Source: Astragalus membranaceus (Eukaryota > Streptophyta > Magnoliopsida > Fabales > Fabaceae). From it: DNA of 64,000 bases. Position numbers and translations under genes: made by a program. The first letter of the stretch is position 1. Every line of letters starts with the position of its first letter. Location: the NCBI GenBank assembly GCA_039519185.1, contig CM076846.1, positions 184,807,068 to 184,871,067 on the forward strand, read 5' to 3'. The notes beneath the pieces are model-generated. The model made no database searches. It was not told the DNA's origin and was given only the letters and a program-made list of their open reading frames with translations. Of this stretch, positions 45,465 to 55,981 are shown one piece after another.

Positions 45465-45650
45465 ATGTCGAGCATAGCGGTAAAGGCTCCAATTATGCAA
45501 CCAACAGATCCCGTGTTCGATCCTTGCACTTTGTTTTTTAGTATTTCATATCTTAAATCTAAAAACAAGAATCGGCTAAGGAGGAATCAAACTTGAATCC
45601 CCATGTTTATTCATAAGCTCTTTACCGCCAAACCAATTAAAAAACGTTGA
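45465..45650. repeat. Two oppositely oriented tRNA-like SINE heads, uncertain
   Basis: On plus, agcggtaaaggc and gtgttcgatcc (45475-45530) resemble A and B boxes. On minus, tttggcggtaaagagc and gtttgattcc (45640-45580) do likewise. No target duplication was found. Confidence 0.35.
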
Positions 45651-45711
45651 CATTCACTCAAAAAAATAATTATATATGTTGATTTGGTACCCCTTATATA
45701 TGTGGATTTTG

Positions 45712-46985
45712 TCACGTTTTCGGCGGGTAAGTGTTCGCCGGTAAGTTTCCGGCGGAAAATTTGGGTATTTCCGGCGATTTTGAGCGAAAATTTTTAATTT
45801 TTTTTTTGAAAGAATTGAAACCACCGGTAGTTGTCTTTACCGGCGGATCCATAACAGTCGGAGCAGTCCCATGGAAATAATCTGCCGATAAAGGCCATTT
45901 CCGCCAGAATTTTTTTTTGAAATTTGAATTTGCAAATCCGCTGGTACGCAAAAAATCCGTTGGTAAGCGCCATTTCCGGCGGATTTCTTTACTGGAAATC
46001 GCATTTTGACCGTTTTGAAAATCTGTCGGTAACGTACTAAATTCCACCGGTAATACGCCAATCCGTCGGTACGCGAAAAATCAGTCGGTAAGCGCCATTT
46101 CCGGCAGATTTCTTTATGGGAATTTGCATTTGCACCGTTTACTCATGGCTCTATATATATGGCTTTCAGTCTTCTCTTCTCAAATCTCTTCAAAGTTTTG
46201 AAAACTTTGATTTTGAAAGTTTTGAAAACTCTGATTTTGTATTTTCTCAAAATGTTTCATGTTTTGATGCTTTGAGTTCTCTTTGCAAAAAAATTCTTCC
46301 TCCAAGCCTCTGTTGTATTTACGGTTTACGCGTATGAGTTATCTCCTTTTGATTTTTTTGTTGACTTTGAACTGCTGCCTACTCTTTATTTATGTATGAA
46401 AACTATGGACAGAGTCTATGCAGGTAAAGGATTATTCGATTTGAAGCTTTGGAGTAGCTGTTGGTGCCTACTGCAGCTCATCTTCGTGCGCCTGTGCTGC
46501 ACCCATTTTGTCTTCTTCTATTTGTTCCAAACCCAACATTAGAGATGCTCCCTAAACTCACGTCTCCCCATTTTCTTTTTTGTAATTATTTTGTTTTTGT
46601 ATTATCCTTTTTCTTTACTTTCAGATTCTTATTTAAAATTAATTTGTTTGTAAAAAAACTTTTTATAAACTGGACAACAACAGCGACATCACACTATTCA
46701 TCCCTTTTTTTAATTCCATTGTTTTGTTAATAAAAAAAGTTCAACTAAATAATAATAATAACAATAACAATAACGATAATGCTAATAAAAAAAAAAATTA
46801 CCGGTGGATTTTATTAACTTTCCGGCGGATTTAGCATTTTTTTAAATTTCTTTTTTTTTTTAAAAATTTATCAACGGATTTTTAAAAATTACCGGTGGAT
46901 TTTTAAATATTACCGGCGGAATTTTAAATATTTCTGGCGGATTTTCCAAAATTACCGGCGTTTTTTAATATTACCGGCGAAATTA
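45712..46985. mobile_element. Possible CACTA-like element with CCGGCGG subterminal repeats
   Basis: About twenty copies of ttaccggcgga/tccgccggtaa variants cluster at 45715-46110 and 46798-46985, in mostly opposite orientation at the two ends, leaving a unique middle of about 690 bp with a TATA-like ctatatatatgg near 46152. Ends read CACGTTTTC and, reversed, CACAATTTT. No matching 3-bp duplication and no transposase. Confidence 0.4.
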
Positions 46986-47120
46986 CCGGATTTTCCATTA
47001 AAATTGTGTCAAAAAAATCCAATCCAATCCATCCAATTACAAAAAGGTTAATCCAATCCATCCATTTGCAATTTTTTGGATTTATAAATATAATATAATT
47101 TTATATAATATTGTTAACTA

Positions 47121-47172
<52 letters not shown>

Positions 47173-47178
47173 TATATA
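47121..47178. repeat. (TA)n microsatellite
   Basis: Roughly 25 TA units ending in taaatatatataaatatatg. Confidence 0.95.
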
Positions 47179-47183
47179 AATAT

Positions 47184-47455
47184 ATGTGGTGGTGGCAGTG
47201 GCGGCCGGCGGCGGAGCTCTGGCGGCCGACGGTGGTTCTGGCTGCGGCGCTCCGGCGTCCGGCGGTGGTCTGGCGGCGATGCTCCGGCACCGGCGGTGGT
47301 TCGGCGGCGGCGCTCCGGCACCGACAGTTGTTCGGCGGCGCCGCTCCGGCGACTGGCGGTGGTCCGGCAGCGGCGCTCCGGCGGTGGTCCGGGGGCGGCG
47401 GACGGTGGCGGCGGACGGTGGCCGGTGGTGGTTGGTGGGGGCTGGTGGGAATTTT
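47184..47455. repeat. GC-rich degenerate minisatellite (GGCGG/GCTCCGGC units)
   Basis: About 270 bp of ggcggcggcgctccggc-type units with an abrupt composition change at both sides. All frames are open and encode low-complexity Gly/Ala/Arg/Pro peptides, so the ORFs are by-products. Confidence 0.8.
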
Positions 47456-47460
47456 AGAGT

Positions 47461-47839
47461 TTAAGTGAGGGCAAAATTGTCATTTCATAACTAAAACCCC
47501 CCAATTTGGGGGAATGCAAAATTGGACCAAGAGGAGGGGTTAGGAGGGTTTGACAAAATCCCCCAACACTTTCCCTAATTTTTTTAAACTCCCAAACAAT
47601 GTGTTCTTTCTCCACAAACCATCCCTTCCCCTCCCAACTCCCCCTCCCAAACATACCCTTACAACTCTTAATTTGCTCACCGTGCTCCCTGATGAAGTGA
47701 GTCAACTCATTTTTGTTATGAAACCTCTACTGGTGCAAGGAATGAAGTTTCGAAGCTCTCTCTATTAAATTGGTCAATTTCTCCCTGTGGAGTGTCAGTG
47801 TGTATGTGTGGGTGGTTACGGGTTCAGGTAGAATTACAT
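47461..47839. other. Spacer with a MITE-like end, no gene
   Basis: ctcccaaacatacccttac near 47643-47662 looks like the right end of a Tourist/hAT-type MITE, but no left partner was found. Confidence 0.4.
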
Positions 47840-48021
47840 AGAGTGTTCAAGCTTCTTCGTTTTGTGGAAAATATGGTGCAGTAGGAATGCTCTTATTTTT
47901 TATGGTGAAGAACTCAAGGCTTTGGTGTCGAGACATTGTGGGTTGCTTATGGGGTTGACACAGCTCTTCAAAAACTGCCCCGGTATTATCTCAGCTGGAT
48001 TAAGCTGCGGGAGGATTATAT

Positions 48022-48279
48022 TGTTGGGAATGAAACGTGAAAGGGACAAGAAAAAGGAAGTGGCGGCGCAAGGTACAGCAGGAATAAGTAGGGCAATATA
48101 ATATTAGGTAAAAGCTGCACTGAATTTCATAAAAGTAGGTAAGAATTACATGCTACTGACATCAGTATATATATACAATGAAACAGGCCCAGGCCCATAA
48201 TTTCGACTGGCCCATTTCGACTAGGTTTCTAACTACACCTACTATAATTACAAGCAATAGAATTACTAGGCATATCTCA
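48022..48279 (-). repeat. Copia-C 3' LTR
   Basis: On minus begins TGAGATATGCC and ends TTCCCAACA. TATA-like tatatatata lies near 48167-48178. The PPT aattaggagggaatat (minus) adjoins at 48280-48295 and overlaps the stop codon of the polyprotein. Confidence 0.93.
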
Positions 48280-48289
48280 ATATTCCCTC

Positions 48290-51200
48290 CTAATTCATAT
48301 TGCTGAGCGACATCATTCCAAGCATTGTTCTCAGTTCTTCGAATCTTCCCTTTTGCAATGGCTTGGTCATTGCATCAGCTACTTGAAGTTCCGAACAGCA
48401 ATATTCCAGATTCAGCTTCTCATTGTTTACTTGATCACGCAGGAAGTGATATCTGGTCTCTATATGCTTCGACCTTCCATGTGCGACAGGGTTCCTTGCG
48501 AGATCTATTGCAGACTTGTTGTCGATCAACAATTTCATTGCTTCGACCCTGTGCACTCCAATTTCGACCAGTAGCATGCTCAGCCATGATGCTTGACATG
48601 CTGCAAAGGAAGCAGCTACATACTCTGCTTCACAGGAGGACAACGCAACAATACTTTGCTTCTTCGAGCACCAAGAGATGGGTGTCGAACCATACATAAA
48701 GACATACCCACTTGTGCTTTTTCGATCACTCCTGTCTCCACTCCAGTCGGAGTCAGTGTAGCCAAACACTTCATTACCACTCTTCGACACACTCTTGCTA
48801 GGGAACAGAATACCATAACTTTGTGTTCCCTTTACATACCTTAGTACTCTTTTTGCAGCTGCCATATGAGAGCTTTTCGGCTTCTCCATGAATCTGCTGA
48901 TCATTCCGACACTAAACATAATGTCAGGTCGAGTGTTGCACAAGTACCTCAGGGAGCCCACAATCTGTTTGAACACGGTGGCATCTACTTCAATCCCTTT
49001 GTCGTCTTTCGACAGCTTGCTGCTAGTGTCTGATGGTGTCGAAACTTCCTTGCAGTTGCTCATGTCGAATCTTTTCAGGATATCAGCTGCATACTTCGAC
49101 TGGTGCAGGAGTATACCCTTACTTGTCTTGGTAAACTCCATCCCCAAGAAATATGATAGATGTCCCAGATCACTCATTTCGAATTCTGACATCATCACTT
49201 TCTTGAAGGCTTCGACTTCGACTTCATTGCTGCCAGTTACAAGTAGATCATCTACGTACAGGCACAACAACAACTGAGTCGAAGTTCCATTCTTCTTCAC
49301 ATACACTCCATGTTCATTAGTGCATCTAATAAACTTCTGAGCCAAGAGAAATCCATCAATTCTCTTGTTCCACGCTCTTGGAGCTTGCTTGAGCCCATAC
49401 AGGGCCTTCTCCAGCTTATAGACTTTGTCTTCTTTACCCTTCGACTCAAAACCAGGTGGTTGACAAACATAGACTTCCTCCTCCAGAGGTCCATTCAGAA
49501 ATGCTGACTTTACATCCAGTTGATGCAGGGGCCAACCTCTATGACTTGCCAATGCTACTACCAATCTTATGGTTTCGATCCTGGCTACTGGGGCAAAGAC
49601 CTCATTGAAATCCAAACCGGGTTTCTGCAAGAACCCTTTGGCTACTAGCCTGGCCTTGTACTTGGCCACTTCTCCATTTGGCTTGACCTTGGTCTTGAAG
49701 ACCCACTTCACCCCTATGGCTTTCTTTTCTTTTGGAAGTTCGACTAGCTTCCAAGTATCATTCTTTTCGATTGACTTCAACTCGTCAACCATTGCTTCCT
49801 TCCACTGCTTGTGACTAAGAGCTTGCTCCAGGCTCACTGGTTCTGCTTCTGCCATTAGTGCAAAGTGTGTCAGGTCTCCCTCTGCTGTAATAGCAGAATC
49901 TGGGTAAGTGTCGAATCCTTCTAGTCTTACTGATCTCTGCCTTTCCCTTTGCGACCTCCTTAAAGGTTCGACAGCAATGGGTTCTTCTGGCTCTTCAGTT
50001 TCGACCTCTTCATTCTGATTATCTCGATCAGAGACTTCGTCGAAGTCCATCATTGTAGTTTTCTCACAGCCTTCTTCCCAGTTCCAATGTTTCGACTCAT
50101 CTACTACGACATCTCTGCTTTTCACTATTTTCTTCTGCACAGGATCATACAGTTTGTATGCTCCTGTCGAATGATAGCCAACAAGGATCATCTGTTGTGC
50201 TCTATCATCCAGCTTGCTTCTTAGTTGCTCAGGGACATGTCTATAGCATACTGAGCCAATTATTCTGAGATGCTTGACACTTGGCTTTCTTCCTAGCCAA
50301 GCTTCTTCAGGTGTCTTTCCAGTCAATCTCTTTGTGGGACATTTGTTCAGAATGTACACTGCTGTGGCTACAAGTTCTCCCCATAAACTATGAGGTAGCT
50401 TCTTCTCCTTCAACATACTTCTTACCATGTTGAGGATGGTCCTGTTTTTCCTCTCAGCCGTACCATTATGCTGAGGCGTGTAAGGTGCAGTGACTTCATG
50501 CACAATTCCTTCTTTCTCACAGAATTCGACAAATCCATGAGAATTGTACTCACCACCTCCATCGCTTCTAAGGGTTTTGATTTTGCATTCACTCTGCTTT
50601 TCAATCATTACCTTAAACTTCTTGAATATTTCCAGTACTTCACTCTTCCTTTTGATCAAATACACCCAGGACATTCTAGTGTATTCGTCAATGAAGGTGA
50701 CAAAGTACTTATTCCCTCCTAAGGAACATACTTCGAAAGGACCACAGACATCAGAAAATATCACCTCTAGCTTCTTCTCTGCTCTGCTAGGTACTTCTGA
50801 TTTAAACGAGTTTCTTGGTTGCTTCGACTTGCAACAACTCTCGCAAACTTCGACAGGTACTTTTACTGCAGGCAACCCATGAACCATCTTCTTTTCATGT
50901 AGTTGACTCAAGCTCTTGAAGTTGAGGTGGCCATATCTTCTGTGCCACTTCCAGTGCTCCTCTTCGACAGTACTCTTGAGGCAATGTTCTTCGACTACTT
51001 GCAATTTGACCTTGAAGGTTCTGTTACTCTGCATTAACACCTTCAGAATCAACTTCTTGGTCGAATCAAACAGACTGAGACTGTTATCACCCATTTCGAC
51101 AGTGAATTTCTTCTCGATCATCTGCCCAATACTTAGCAGATTGCTCTTCATAGCTGGTACATAAAATACCCCTTGGATGTAGCACCACTTACCATCTTTC

Positions 51201-52519
51201 GACAGGAACTTTATGGTACCTACTCCTTCAGCAGTAACTTTACTGTTATCTGCAAACCTTATCTTCTTGCTTATCTGCTCCAGTTCGACAAACCACTCCT
51301 TGTGACAACACATGTGATTTGAGCATCCTGTGTCGAGATACCATTCGACAGACTTCTCTTCAGTCGAATTTGTATCAGCCTTCAACAACAGTAATTCTGG
51401 GTCAGTAGCTGTCATGAATGACAATTCGTCATCATCATTGCTGGCAATGTTGGAGGTTTCACCAGTGTTTCCACTGCCCTGCCACACACACATTGCACAA
51501 GTATTTTGAGCATCACAAGTGAATCCACTTATGCAAGTGTTCCCACTGTTTTGCTCGCTACTTTCAGCAAGTCCTTCATCGAGTCGAATCTCATCTTCGA
51601 CAGCCATCAACATTAACTCCTCTGAATCAGAGTCTGAGTCACCATCATTAGCAAACTTGGCTTCTGCATCTTTATTCCTAGGAACTTTCTTGTTTTTACA
51701 CTTGTTCCTATAATGCCCAAATTGCTGACAGTTATAACACTGAACTTTCGACAGGTCTCCCTTCTTCTTGTCGAAAGATCCCTGTTCTTTCTTCTTACTG
51801 CTTGATCCCTTTTCTCTACCCTTCTCCTTGTTGCCTGCCTTCCAATTTCTCTTAGAGGAGTATGAAAGTAAGGCTTGTTCAGTTTCTTTCTCTGAACTTC
51901 TCTGCCTTATTCTCAATTCATGCGCCTCTAAGGAACCCTGAAGTTCATCTAACTTCAATGTATCTAGGTCCTTGGATTCTTCAATAGCAGTAACAACGTA
52001 GTCGAATTCCAGGGTTAAGGATCTGAGCACCTTTTCGACTTTATTTACTTCAGTCACAGTTTCACCATTACCTTTCATTTGATTAGTTAATGCTACTAAC
52101 CTCGTAATGAAATCTCCAATCGATTCTCCATCTGTCATCTTCAAGCCCTCGTACTGCTTCCTGAGCGACTGTAGACGTATCTTCTTCAGCCTATCTGCTC
52201 CTCCATACGAGTTCTTTAGGATGTCCCAAGCTGCCTTTGCTGAATCACAGTCGATGATCAGGTTCAGGATGTTGGAATCAACGCATTGGTGAATCAAAAA
52301 CAGCCCTTTTCCATCTTTCTTCCTCAGCGAATGGTGGTTGTTCCTCACCGCTTCAGTGGCGTTCGCTGCCAAGGGTGGAACACCATCATTCACGACATCA
52401 AGAACATCTTGATATCGAAACAGCACCTTCATCTGCGCACACCAGCGTTCATAATCCTTTCCGTCGAAGATTGGGAGGTTCCCCGGAATACCTCCACCAG
52501 AGTTGTCTCGCGCTGCCAT
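48290..52519 (-). CDS. Copia-C gag-pol polyprotein, intact, 1409 aa
   Basis: The start at 52519 ([10 protein letters not shown]) is the first ATG after the PBS. UBN2-type gag covers residues 1-255, with zinc knuckle [14 protein letters not shown] at 261-274. Protease is [10 protein letters not shown] with D396. Integrase has a pre-integrase HHCC around 526-562, then D590, D653 and E689 with 35 residues between the last two. Reverse transcriptase spans about 905-1150 with YVDD at 1088-1091. Copia RNase H spans about 1250-1370 ([25 protein letters not shown]). All catalytic residues are present, with no stop or frameshift. The order protease-integrase-RT-RNase H defines Copia. Lineage within Copia is not certain. 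Confidence 0.96.
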   Translation of the reverse strand: MAARDNSGGGIPGNLPIFDGKDYERWCAQMKVLFRYQDVLDVVNDGVPPLAANATEAVRNNHHSLRKKDGKGLFLIHQCVDSNILNLIIDCDSAKAAWDILKNSYGGADRLKKIRLQSLRKQYEGLKMTDGESIGDFITRLVALTNQMKGNGETVTEVNKVEKVLRSLTLEFDYVVTAIEESKDLDTLKLDELQGSLEAHELRIRQRSSEKETEQALLSYSSKRNWKAGNKEKGREKGSSSKKKEQGSFDKKKGDLSKVQCYNCQQFGHYRNKCKNKKVPRNKDAEAKFANDGDSDSDSEELMLMAVEDEIRLDEGLAESSEQNSGNTCISGFTCDAQNTCAMCVWQGSGNTGETSNIASNDDDELSFMTATDPELLLLKADTNSTEEKSVEWYLDTGCSNHMCCHKEWFVELEQISKKIRFADNSKVTAEGVGTIKFLSKDGKWCYIQGVFYVPAMKSNLLSIGQMIEKKFTVEMGDNSLSLFDSTKKLILKVLMQSNRTFKVKLQVVEEHCLKSTVEEEHWKWHRRYGHLNFKSLSQLHEKKMVHGLPAVKVPVEVCESCCKSKQPRNSFKSEVPSRAEKKLEVIFSDVCGPFEVCSLGGNKYFVTFIDEYTRMSWVYLIKRKSEVLEIFKKFKVMIEKQSECKIKTLRSDGGGEYNSHGFVEFCEKEGIVHEVTAPYTPQHNGTAERKNRTILNMVRSMLKEKKLPHSLWGELVATAVYILNKCPTKRLTGKTPEEAWLGRKPSVKHLRIIGSVCYRHVPEQLRSKLDDRAQQMILVGYHSTGAYKLYDPVQKKIVKSRDVVVDESKHWNWEEGCEKTTMMDFDEVSDRDNQNEEVETEEPEEPIAVEPLRRSQRERQRSVRLEGFDTYPDSAITAEGDLTHFALMAEAEPVSLEQALSHKQWKEAMVDELKSIEKNDTWKLVELPKEKKAIGVKWVFKTKVKPNGEVAKYKARLVAKGFLQKPGLDFNEVFAPVARIETIRLVVALASHRGWPLHQLDVKSAFLNGPLEEEVYVCQPPGFESKGKEDKVYKLEKALYGLKQAPRAWNKRIDGFLLAQKFIRCTNEHGVYVKKNGTSTQLLLCLYVDDLLVTGSNEVEVEAFKKVMMSEFEMSDLGHLSYFLGMEFTKTSKGILLHQSKYAADILKRFDMSNCKEVSTPSDTSSKLSKDDKGIEVDATVFKQIVGSLRYLCNTRPDIMFSVGMISRFMEKPKSSHMAAAKRVLRYVKGTQSYGILFPSKSVSKSGNEVFGYTDSDWSGDRSDRKSTSGYVFMYGSTPISWCSKKQSIVALSSCEAEYVAASFAACQASWLSMLLVEIGVHRVEAMKLLIDNKSAIDLARNPVAHGRSKHIETRYHFLRDQVNNEKLNLEYCCSELQVADAMTKPLQKGRFEELRTMLGMMSLSNMN

Positions 52520-52551
52520 GAATCTTGATAGATTTTGTAAGGATCTAACAA

Positions 52552-52564
52552 GCTATTGATACCA
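52552..52564 (-). other. Primer-binding site of Copia-C
   Basis: The minus strand reads TGGTATCAATAGC, complementary in its first eight bases to initiator tRNA-Met. Confidence 0.85.
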
Positions 52565-52567
52565 GTT

Positions 52568-52825
52568 TGTTGGGAATGAAACGTGAAAGGGACAAGAAAA
52601 AGGAAGTGGCGGCGCAAGGTACAGCAGGAATAAGTAGGGCAATATAATATTAGGTAAAAGCTGCACTGAATTTCATAAAAGTAGGTAAGAATTACATGCT
52701 ACTGACATCAGTATATATATACAATGAAACAGGCCCAGGCCCATAATTTCGACTGGCCCATTTCGACTAGGTTTCTAACTACACCTACTATAATTACAAG
52801 CAATAGAATTACTAGGCATATCTCA
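52568..52825 (-). repeat. Copia-C 5' LTR
   Basis: Matches the 3' LTR base for base on visual comparison. Three bases separate it from the primer-binding site. Confidence 0.93.
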
Positions 52826-53075
52826 ATATATATGTGCCTCAATGTGGATTAATCTTCAACATACTTTGAGAGAGGATAATCAATGTTTTGATTATTTGGC
52901 CAAGGTTGGTGCTGACTGCTGACAGAGTTGATAAGTTCATGATTTTTTCCTCTCCTTCAGTAGAGCTAACTAGCTTCTTATTAGTTGATGCTTCAAATGT
53001 CTCATTTGTGAGAAACTAGTTTAGTTATGATTTTCTTTTGGTCTGTTCCCTTTTTGCATCTGTAACAAAAAAAAA

Positions 53076-53797
53076 TGTAGCTAGTATGCAAAGTATTGTA
53101 CAACCAGTAAGTCCTTTTTGAAAAAACAAAACCTTATTTTTAATTCCTCAACATTGTGATTATACGATTTGAGTCCAACTGCAATTTTGGTCTATCCATC
53201 TAATTGTTGTTTAATTTTTAGCCAAACGTTGATGTTTCGCATGTGAGTATACTTGGATGGACCAAAACTTATGTTTAAGATCGTTTGATCGATCACGCAA
53301 TTGCAAAACCCAATCAACAAACTCGAGGAACAATATTACAGAGTCACGATACTTAGAGGGCCCAATTCATGCAATTGAAATGGATGGGATCAAAACTGCA
53401 TAATCAAGATACTTAGATGACCCAGTTTGCGCAATTGAAACCCGAATGATCAAAATCGCACCATCGACATATTTGAGAGATGATGCGCAATTAAGCTTAA
53501 TTAAGCGAGGTATTATTTCATGCTTAAACAAAATCTACAATATATGTTTCTTCCATTACAAAATTCCAAACAAAACTCATTCTTGTCCTTTCCACTACAC
53601 CACGCACCTGTAAAACCTCTCATGTTCAAATATCCTCCTCGGATACATAAGATCTTTCATCTTTCTTGCCCCAACAAAAAAAGGGATTTTTTTAAAGCAA
53701 ACAAAAGGTGAATTAAACTAGAGAGTTTGGTAATTTGTTTGTCTATATACACAAATAAATATTACTGCAAACACAAGAAAGATAATGGAACTTAAAT
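53076..53797. other. Spacer with a degenerate 65-bp duplication, no gene
   Basis: The phrase gatacttagag/tgacccaatttgcgcaattgaaa recurs at about 53350, 53410 and partly 53468 with caaaatcgca between. No coding content. Confidence 0.5.
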
Positions 53798-53800
53798 AAT

Positions 53801-54083
53801 GGGCCCGTTTGGATCAACTTTTTTGGGATTATCTACTGGCATAAGCACTTGTGAGATTGTTTGGCAGACCTTATGGAAACAGCTTATAACATGTTCATAA
53901 GCTGTTTTCAGCTAATTTTCATAAGCTCCACATGATAGCTTATGAAAACAGCTGATGGCTTATAGAAAAATATATAGTTTAACATTATTTTGTCTTATTT
54001 TATAAACAACTTATGCATAAGCACTTATATGATAAGCGCTTATGCCATAAGCGCTTAATTAAGCTGTTTATCCAAACGGGCCC
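53801..54083. mobile_element. MITE with 14-bp perfect TIRs
   Basis: gggcccgtttggat and its complement atccaaacgggccc bound 283 bp. aat flanks both sides (53798-53800, 54084-54086). The interior is rich in gcttat/ataagc palindromes. A 3-bp duplication suggests PIF/Harbinger, but the AAT target is not the usual TWA, so the superfamily is open. Confidence 0.8.
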
Positions 54084-54102
54084 AATATCTGTGGATGAAT
54101 GA

Positions 54103-54483
54103 TTAAGAAACTTCAACGTGGTTCATCACACAAAAGCGAGTTGGCTTTGGTTGAAAATTCTTCCTCCTATGAAGATAATGGCTAGAGGGATGCTTAATTA
54201 TTTGAAGGAGAATTGCCTTCAACGAATCATTAGCTTTAGTCAAGGTGGTTGATGACTCTCGGTGATGGTGATGGTAGTGGTGTTGGTGGTGATGGTGGTG
54301 GTGGTTATCGTCGAAAGAGGAGGGTTGACCTACCACGGCTCGAGCCGGTTGTTTCTTGTGCTTGGCACACCGAAATGATCCCGGGTGATTGGTGGGTGAG
54401 CACATACATGTGCGTGGTGGGTTTGTATGGGAATGGCATTTTGCTATGGAAGAAACATTTCTTGAGGCCATTCTTGAGGCCAT
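54103..54483 (-). CDS. Serine-rich-protein-like small plant protein, 126 aa (host gene)
   Basis: The motif CMCSPTNHPGSFRC at about residues 26-39 matches the conserved core of a plant family annotated as 'serine-rich protein-like' (the C-x-C-S-P-T-x-H-P-G-S-F-R-C signature). Molecular function is unknown. A His-rich tract (54240-54300) has expanded CAC/CAT codons. The C-terminal half (LKAILLQIIKHPSSHYL) is also typical in being basic and Leu-rich. No introns are needed and the length is normal. The start at 54483 is chosen because it is the first ATG downstream of a TATA box at 54588-54595. The first 12 bases are tandemly duplicated, giving MASRMASRN, so the second ATG could also serve. It is the only convincing non-transposon gene here. 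A competing plus-strand frame lacks any recognisable motif. Confidence 0.8.
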   Translation of the reverse strand: MASRMASRNVSSIAKCHSHTNPPRTCMCSPTNHPGSFRCAKHKKQPARAVVGQPSSFDDNHHHHHHQHHYHHHHRESSTTLTKANDSLKAILLQIIKHPSSHYLHRRKNFQPKPTRFCVMNHVEVS

Positions 54484-54587
54484 AAAGAGTATGAAGTGTA
54501 TGATTCTCTTTTTAAGGGGAGAGCCAATGTGTATGGGAGGTTGAAGTTGAGGCCATTAGGGTGGCTTAATAGAGTCGATTAATTATG

Positions 54588-54595
54588 TTATATAA
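54588..54595 (-). promoter_or_regulatory. TATA box of the serine-rich-protein-like gene
   Basis: ttatataa lies about 105 bp upstream of the ATG, a normal distance for a plant core promoter with a short leader. Confidence 0.5.
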
Positions 54596-54773
54596 GGTAA
54601 AGTCCGTGTGGCCTTTTGTTTCAGGAGGAATATTCTTACTAACTTTGCGGATTGCTTTGGCAATTTTATAGGGAATTACTAGGCCCTTAGTTCCCTTCCC
54701 AATATATCTTTTGGGAGAACTCTTTTTAGAAGGGCAATTTTGTCTTACTAATAGAGAACACATTTTCTTTATA

Positions 54774-54800
54774 CTAGTCTTATACCCATGCATGCGCACG
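54774..54800 (-). mobile_element. Possible degenerate Helitron 3' terminus
   Basis: On minus the sequence reads a GC-containing imperfect hairpin (actcgtgcgcatgcatgggt), about ten bases, then CTAG followed by T, the layout of Helitron 3' ends. The stem has mismatches and no 5' TC end was identified. Confidence 0.3.
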
Positions 54801-55680
54801 AGTAACGTTGTTTTCTTTTGTTTGAATATATATATTCTCAAATTGAAACTGATTATATTTTGTTTTAACAATAAAAATTAAATTGATTATAGTTATCAAA
54901 ATAATAACTTGAGTAGTAATTATAATAACTTTAATTATAATAACTTTATTACAATTTATTGTATATTTATATATTATATATTATCTAACTTATTTTTCGG
55001 AGAACTATTGGTCATTTTTTTTATGTATAACGGTGGTAAATATACAACTCTACATCATATTCAGTGAGTCAATCAAGGACAAATTGTTGATCACTTATAA
55101 CTTATCCTAAATAGATAGCTCTGTTGGTGAGTGAAGAAATACCGAAGACATCCTACCTACGTAACTTGAGATGGAATCTGCCTATGCAATGGTTAGGATG
55201 AGATTGTGGTTTTCAATGAGGTGAACGAATTGGTGGTGGAGCTATTAGTCTGGTCGGCTATTATTGGATTCCTCGTGGGGGATAGGGTTCACAACATTTG
55301 TTTCACACGTATGAGTGGCGCTCGCAGCGTGGAGCTTGGCAATACATGTGGCGCCAAAAGAGTTTATTCACGCCATTTTTGTGTAGGTCACAAATATGTT
55401 GTGCTTCTAAAAAATATCCACGAGAGGATGGATTCCATGGCCACCATATCTGCTAGGTAGGAGGTGGCTTCAATGTCTAGGGGGACCAACAACTGCAGGG
55501 GAGTCTGAAAGGAGGGAGATTTGTGATTGAGATGAGAGAGGTGAAATATAGTGTTAACAAAATTGATCTAACGATCAAAATATTAATGTAAAATTAACAT
55601 CGCAAAGTTATATAGTTGATTCAGTGGCGGATACAAGCTATAGTTCTTGTGGGCAGTTTTTATTTTTTTTTATAAGCATC
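54801..55680. other. Spacer, no gene recognised
   Basis: AT-rich to 55050. A GC-richer stretch at 55200-55480 has an open frame of 84 codons without any motif. The repeat tgtgggcagtt occurs at about 55651 and 55682, flanking a T-run. Confidence 0.45.
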
Positions 55681-55895
55681 CTGTGGGCAGTTGCCTCTAA
55701 TAGATATATGTAAAAGTCAAATAGTCAATATGTAAAGGTCAATTAGTCAATCTTTAGTACAGTCAGATTGTCAAAACTGAGTTAGCTTGACACACAGTAC
55801 ATAAACTCAAAATGTAAATAGACTCAAAGTAATAAATCATTTTAACAGAATTCAGTTATGAATCTTGTAACAAACTCTGAGTTTTCTCTTTAGCA

Positions 55896-55903
55896 TGGTA
55901 TCA
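55896..55903 (+). other. Primer-binding site of Copia-D
   Basis: TGGTATCA follows the LTR end CA directly (initiator tRNA-Met type). Confidence 0.75.
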
Positions 55904-55981
55904 TTCGCATAGCTCGATTCTGGCTCCTTCCTCTTCCTTCCGCTTCGCAATCTCATAGGAGATCTACAACGCTCAAGATCG

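Larger units (their letters stand above)
48022..52825 (-). mobile_element. Apparently intact Ty1/Copia retrotransposon (Copia-C), 4.8 kb
   Basis: LTRs 48022-48279 and 52568-52825, each 258 bp, show no difference by eye. The interior holds one uninterrupted ORF, a tRNA-Met type PBS and a PPT. Flanking bases are AT-rich: the 4-mer atat is on both sides (48018-48021, 52826-52829), while the 5-mers differ by a register shift (tatat/atata). Everything needed for autonomous transposition appears present. Confidence 0.95.
47840..53075 (+). pseudogene. LINE 3' end remnant, split by the Copia-C insertion
   Basis: Left part 47840-48021 encodes KIWCSRNALIF, a LINE motif preceding RNase H. Right part 52826-53075 encodes HTLREDNQCFDYLAKVGAD, the end of an RVT_3 RNase H, and is followed by an A-run at about 53066-53075. 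The Copia element between them (48022-52825) interrupts the same strand and order. Several stops and missing segments show the LINE was already decayed. Confidence 0.7.

Noticed and set aside
45475..45535. tRNA gene on the plus strand
   Set aside because: B-box-like gttcgatcc is present, but no acceptor or anticodon stem could be formed.
47184..47464. Overlapping ORFs for Gly/Ala/Pro/Arg-rich proteins
   Set aside because: They come from a GC-rich minisatellite open in all frames, with no start context, motif or gene structure.
54249..54485. Plus-strand ORF opposite the serine-rich-protein-like gene (Gly/Asp-rich)
   Set aside because: It is the antisense shadow of the His tract. Only the minus frame carries a known family signature.
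55206..55460. 84-codon plus-strand ORF
   Set aside because: No recognisable motif, promoter or splice context.
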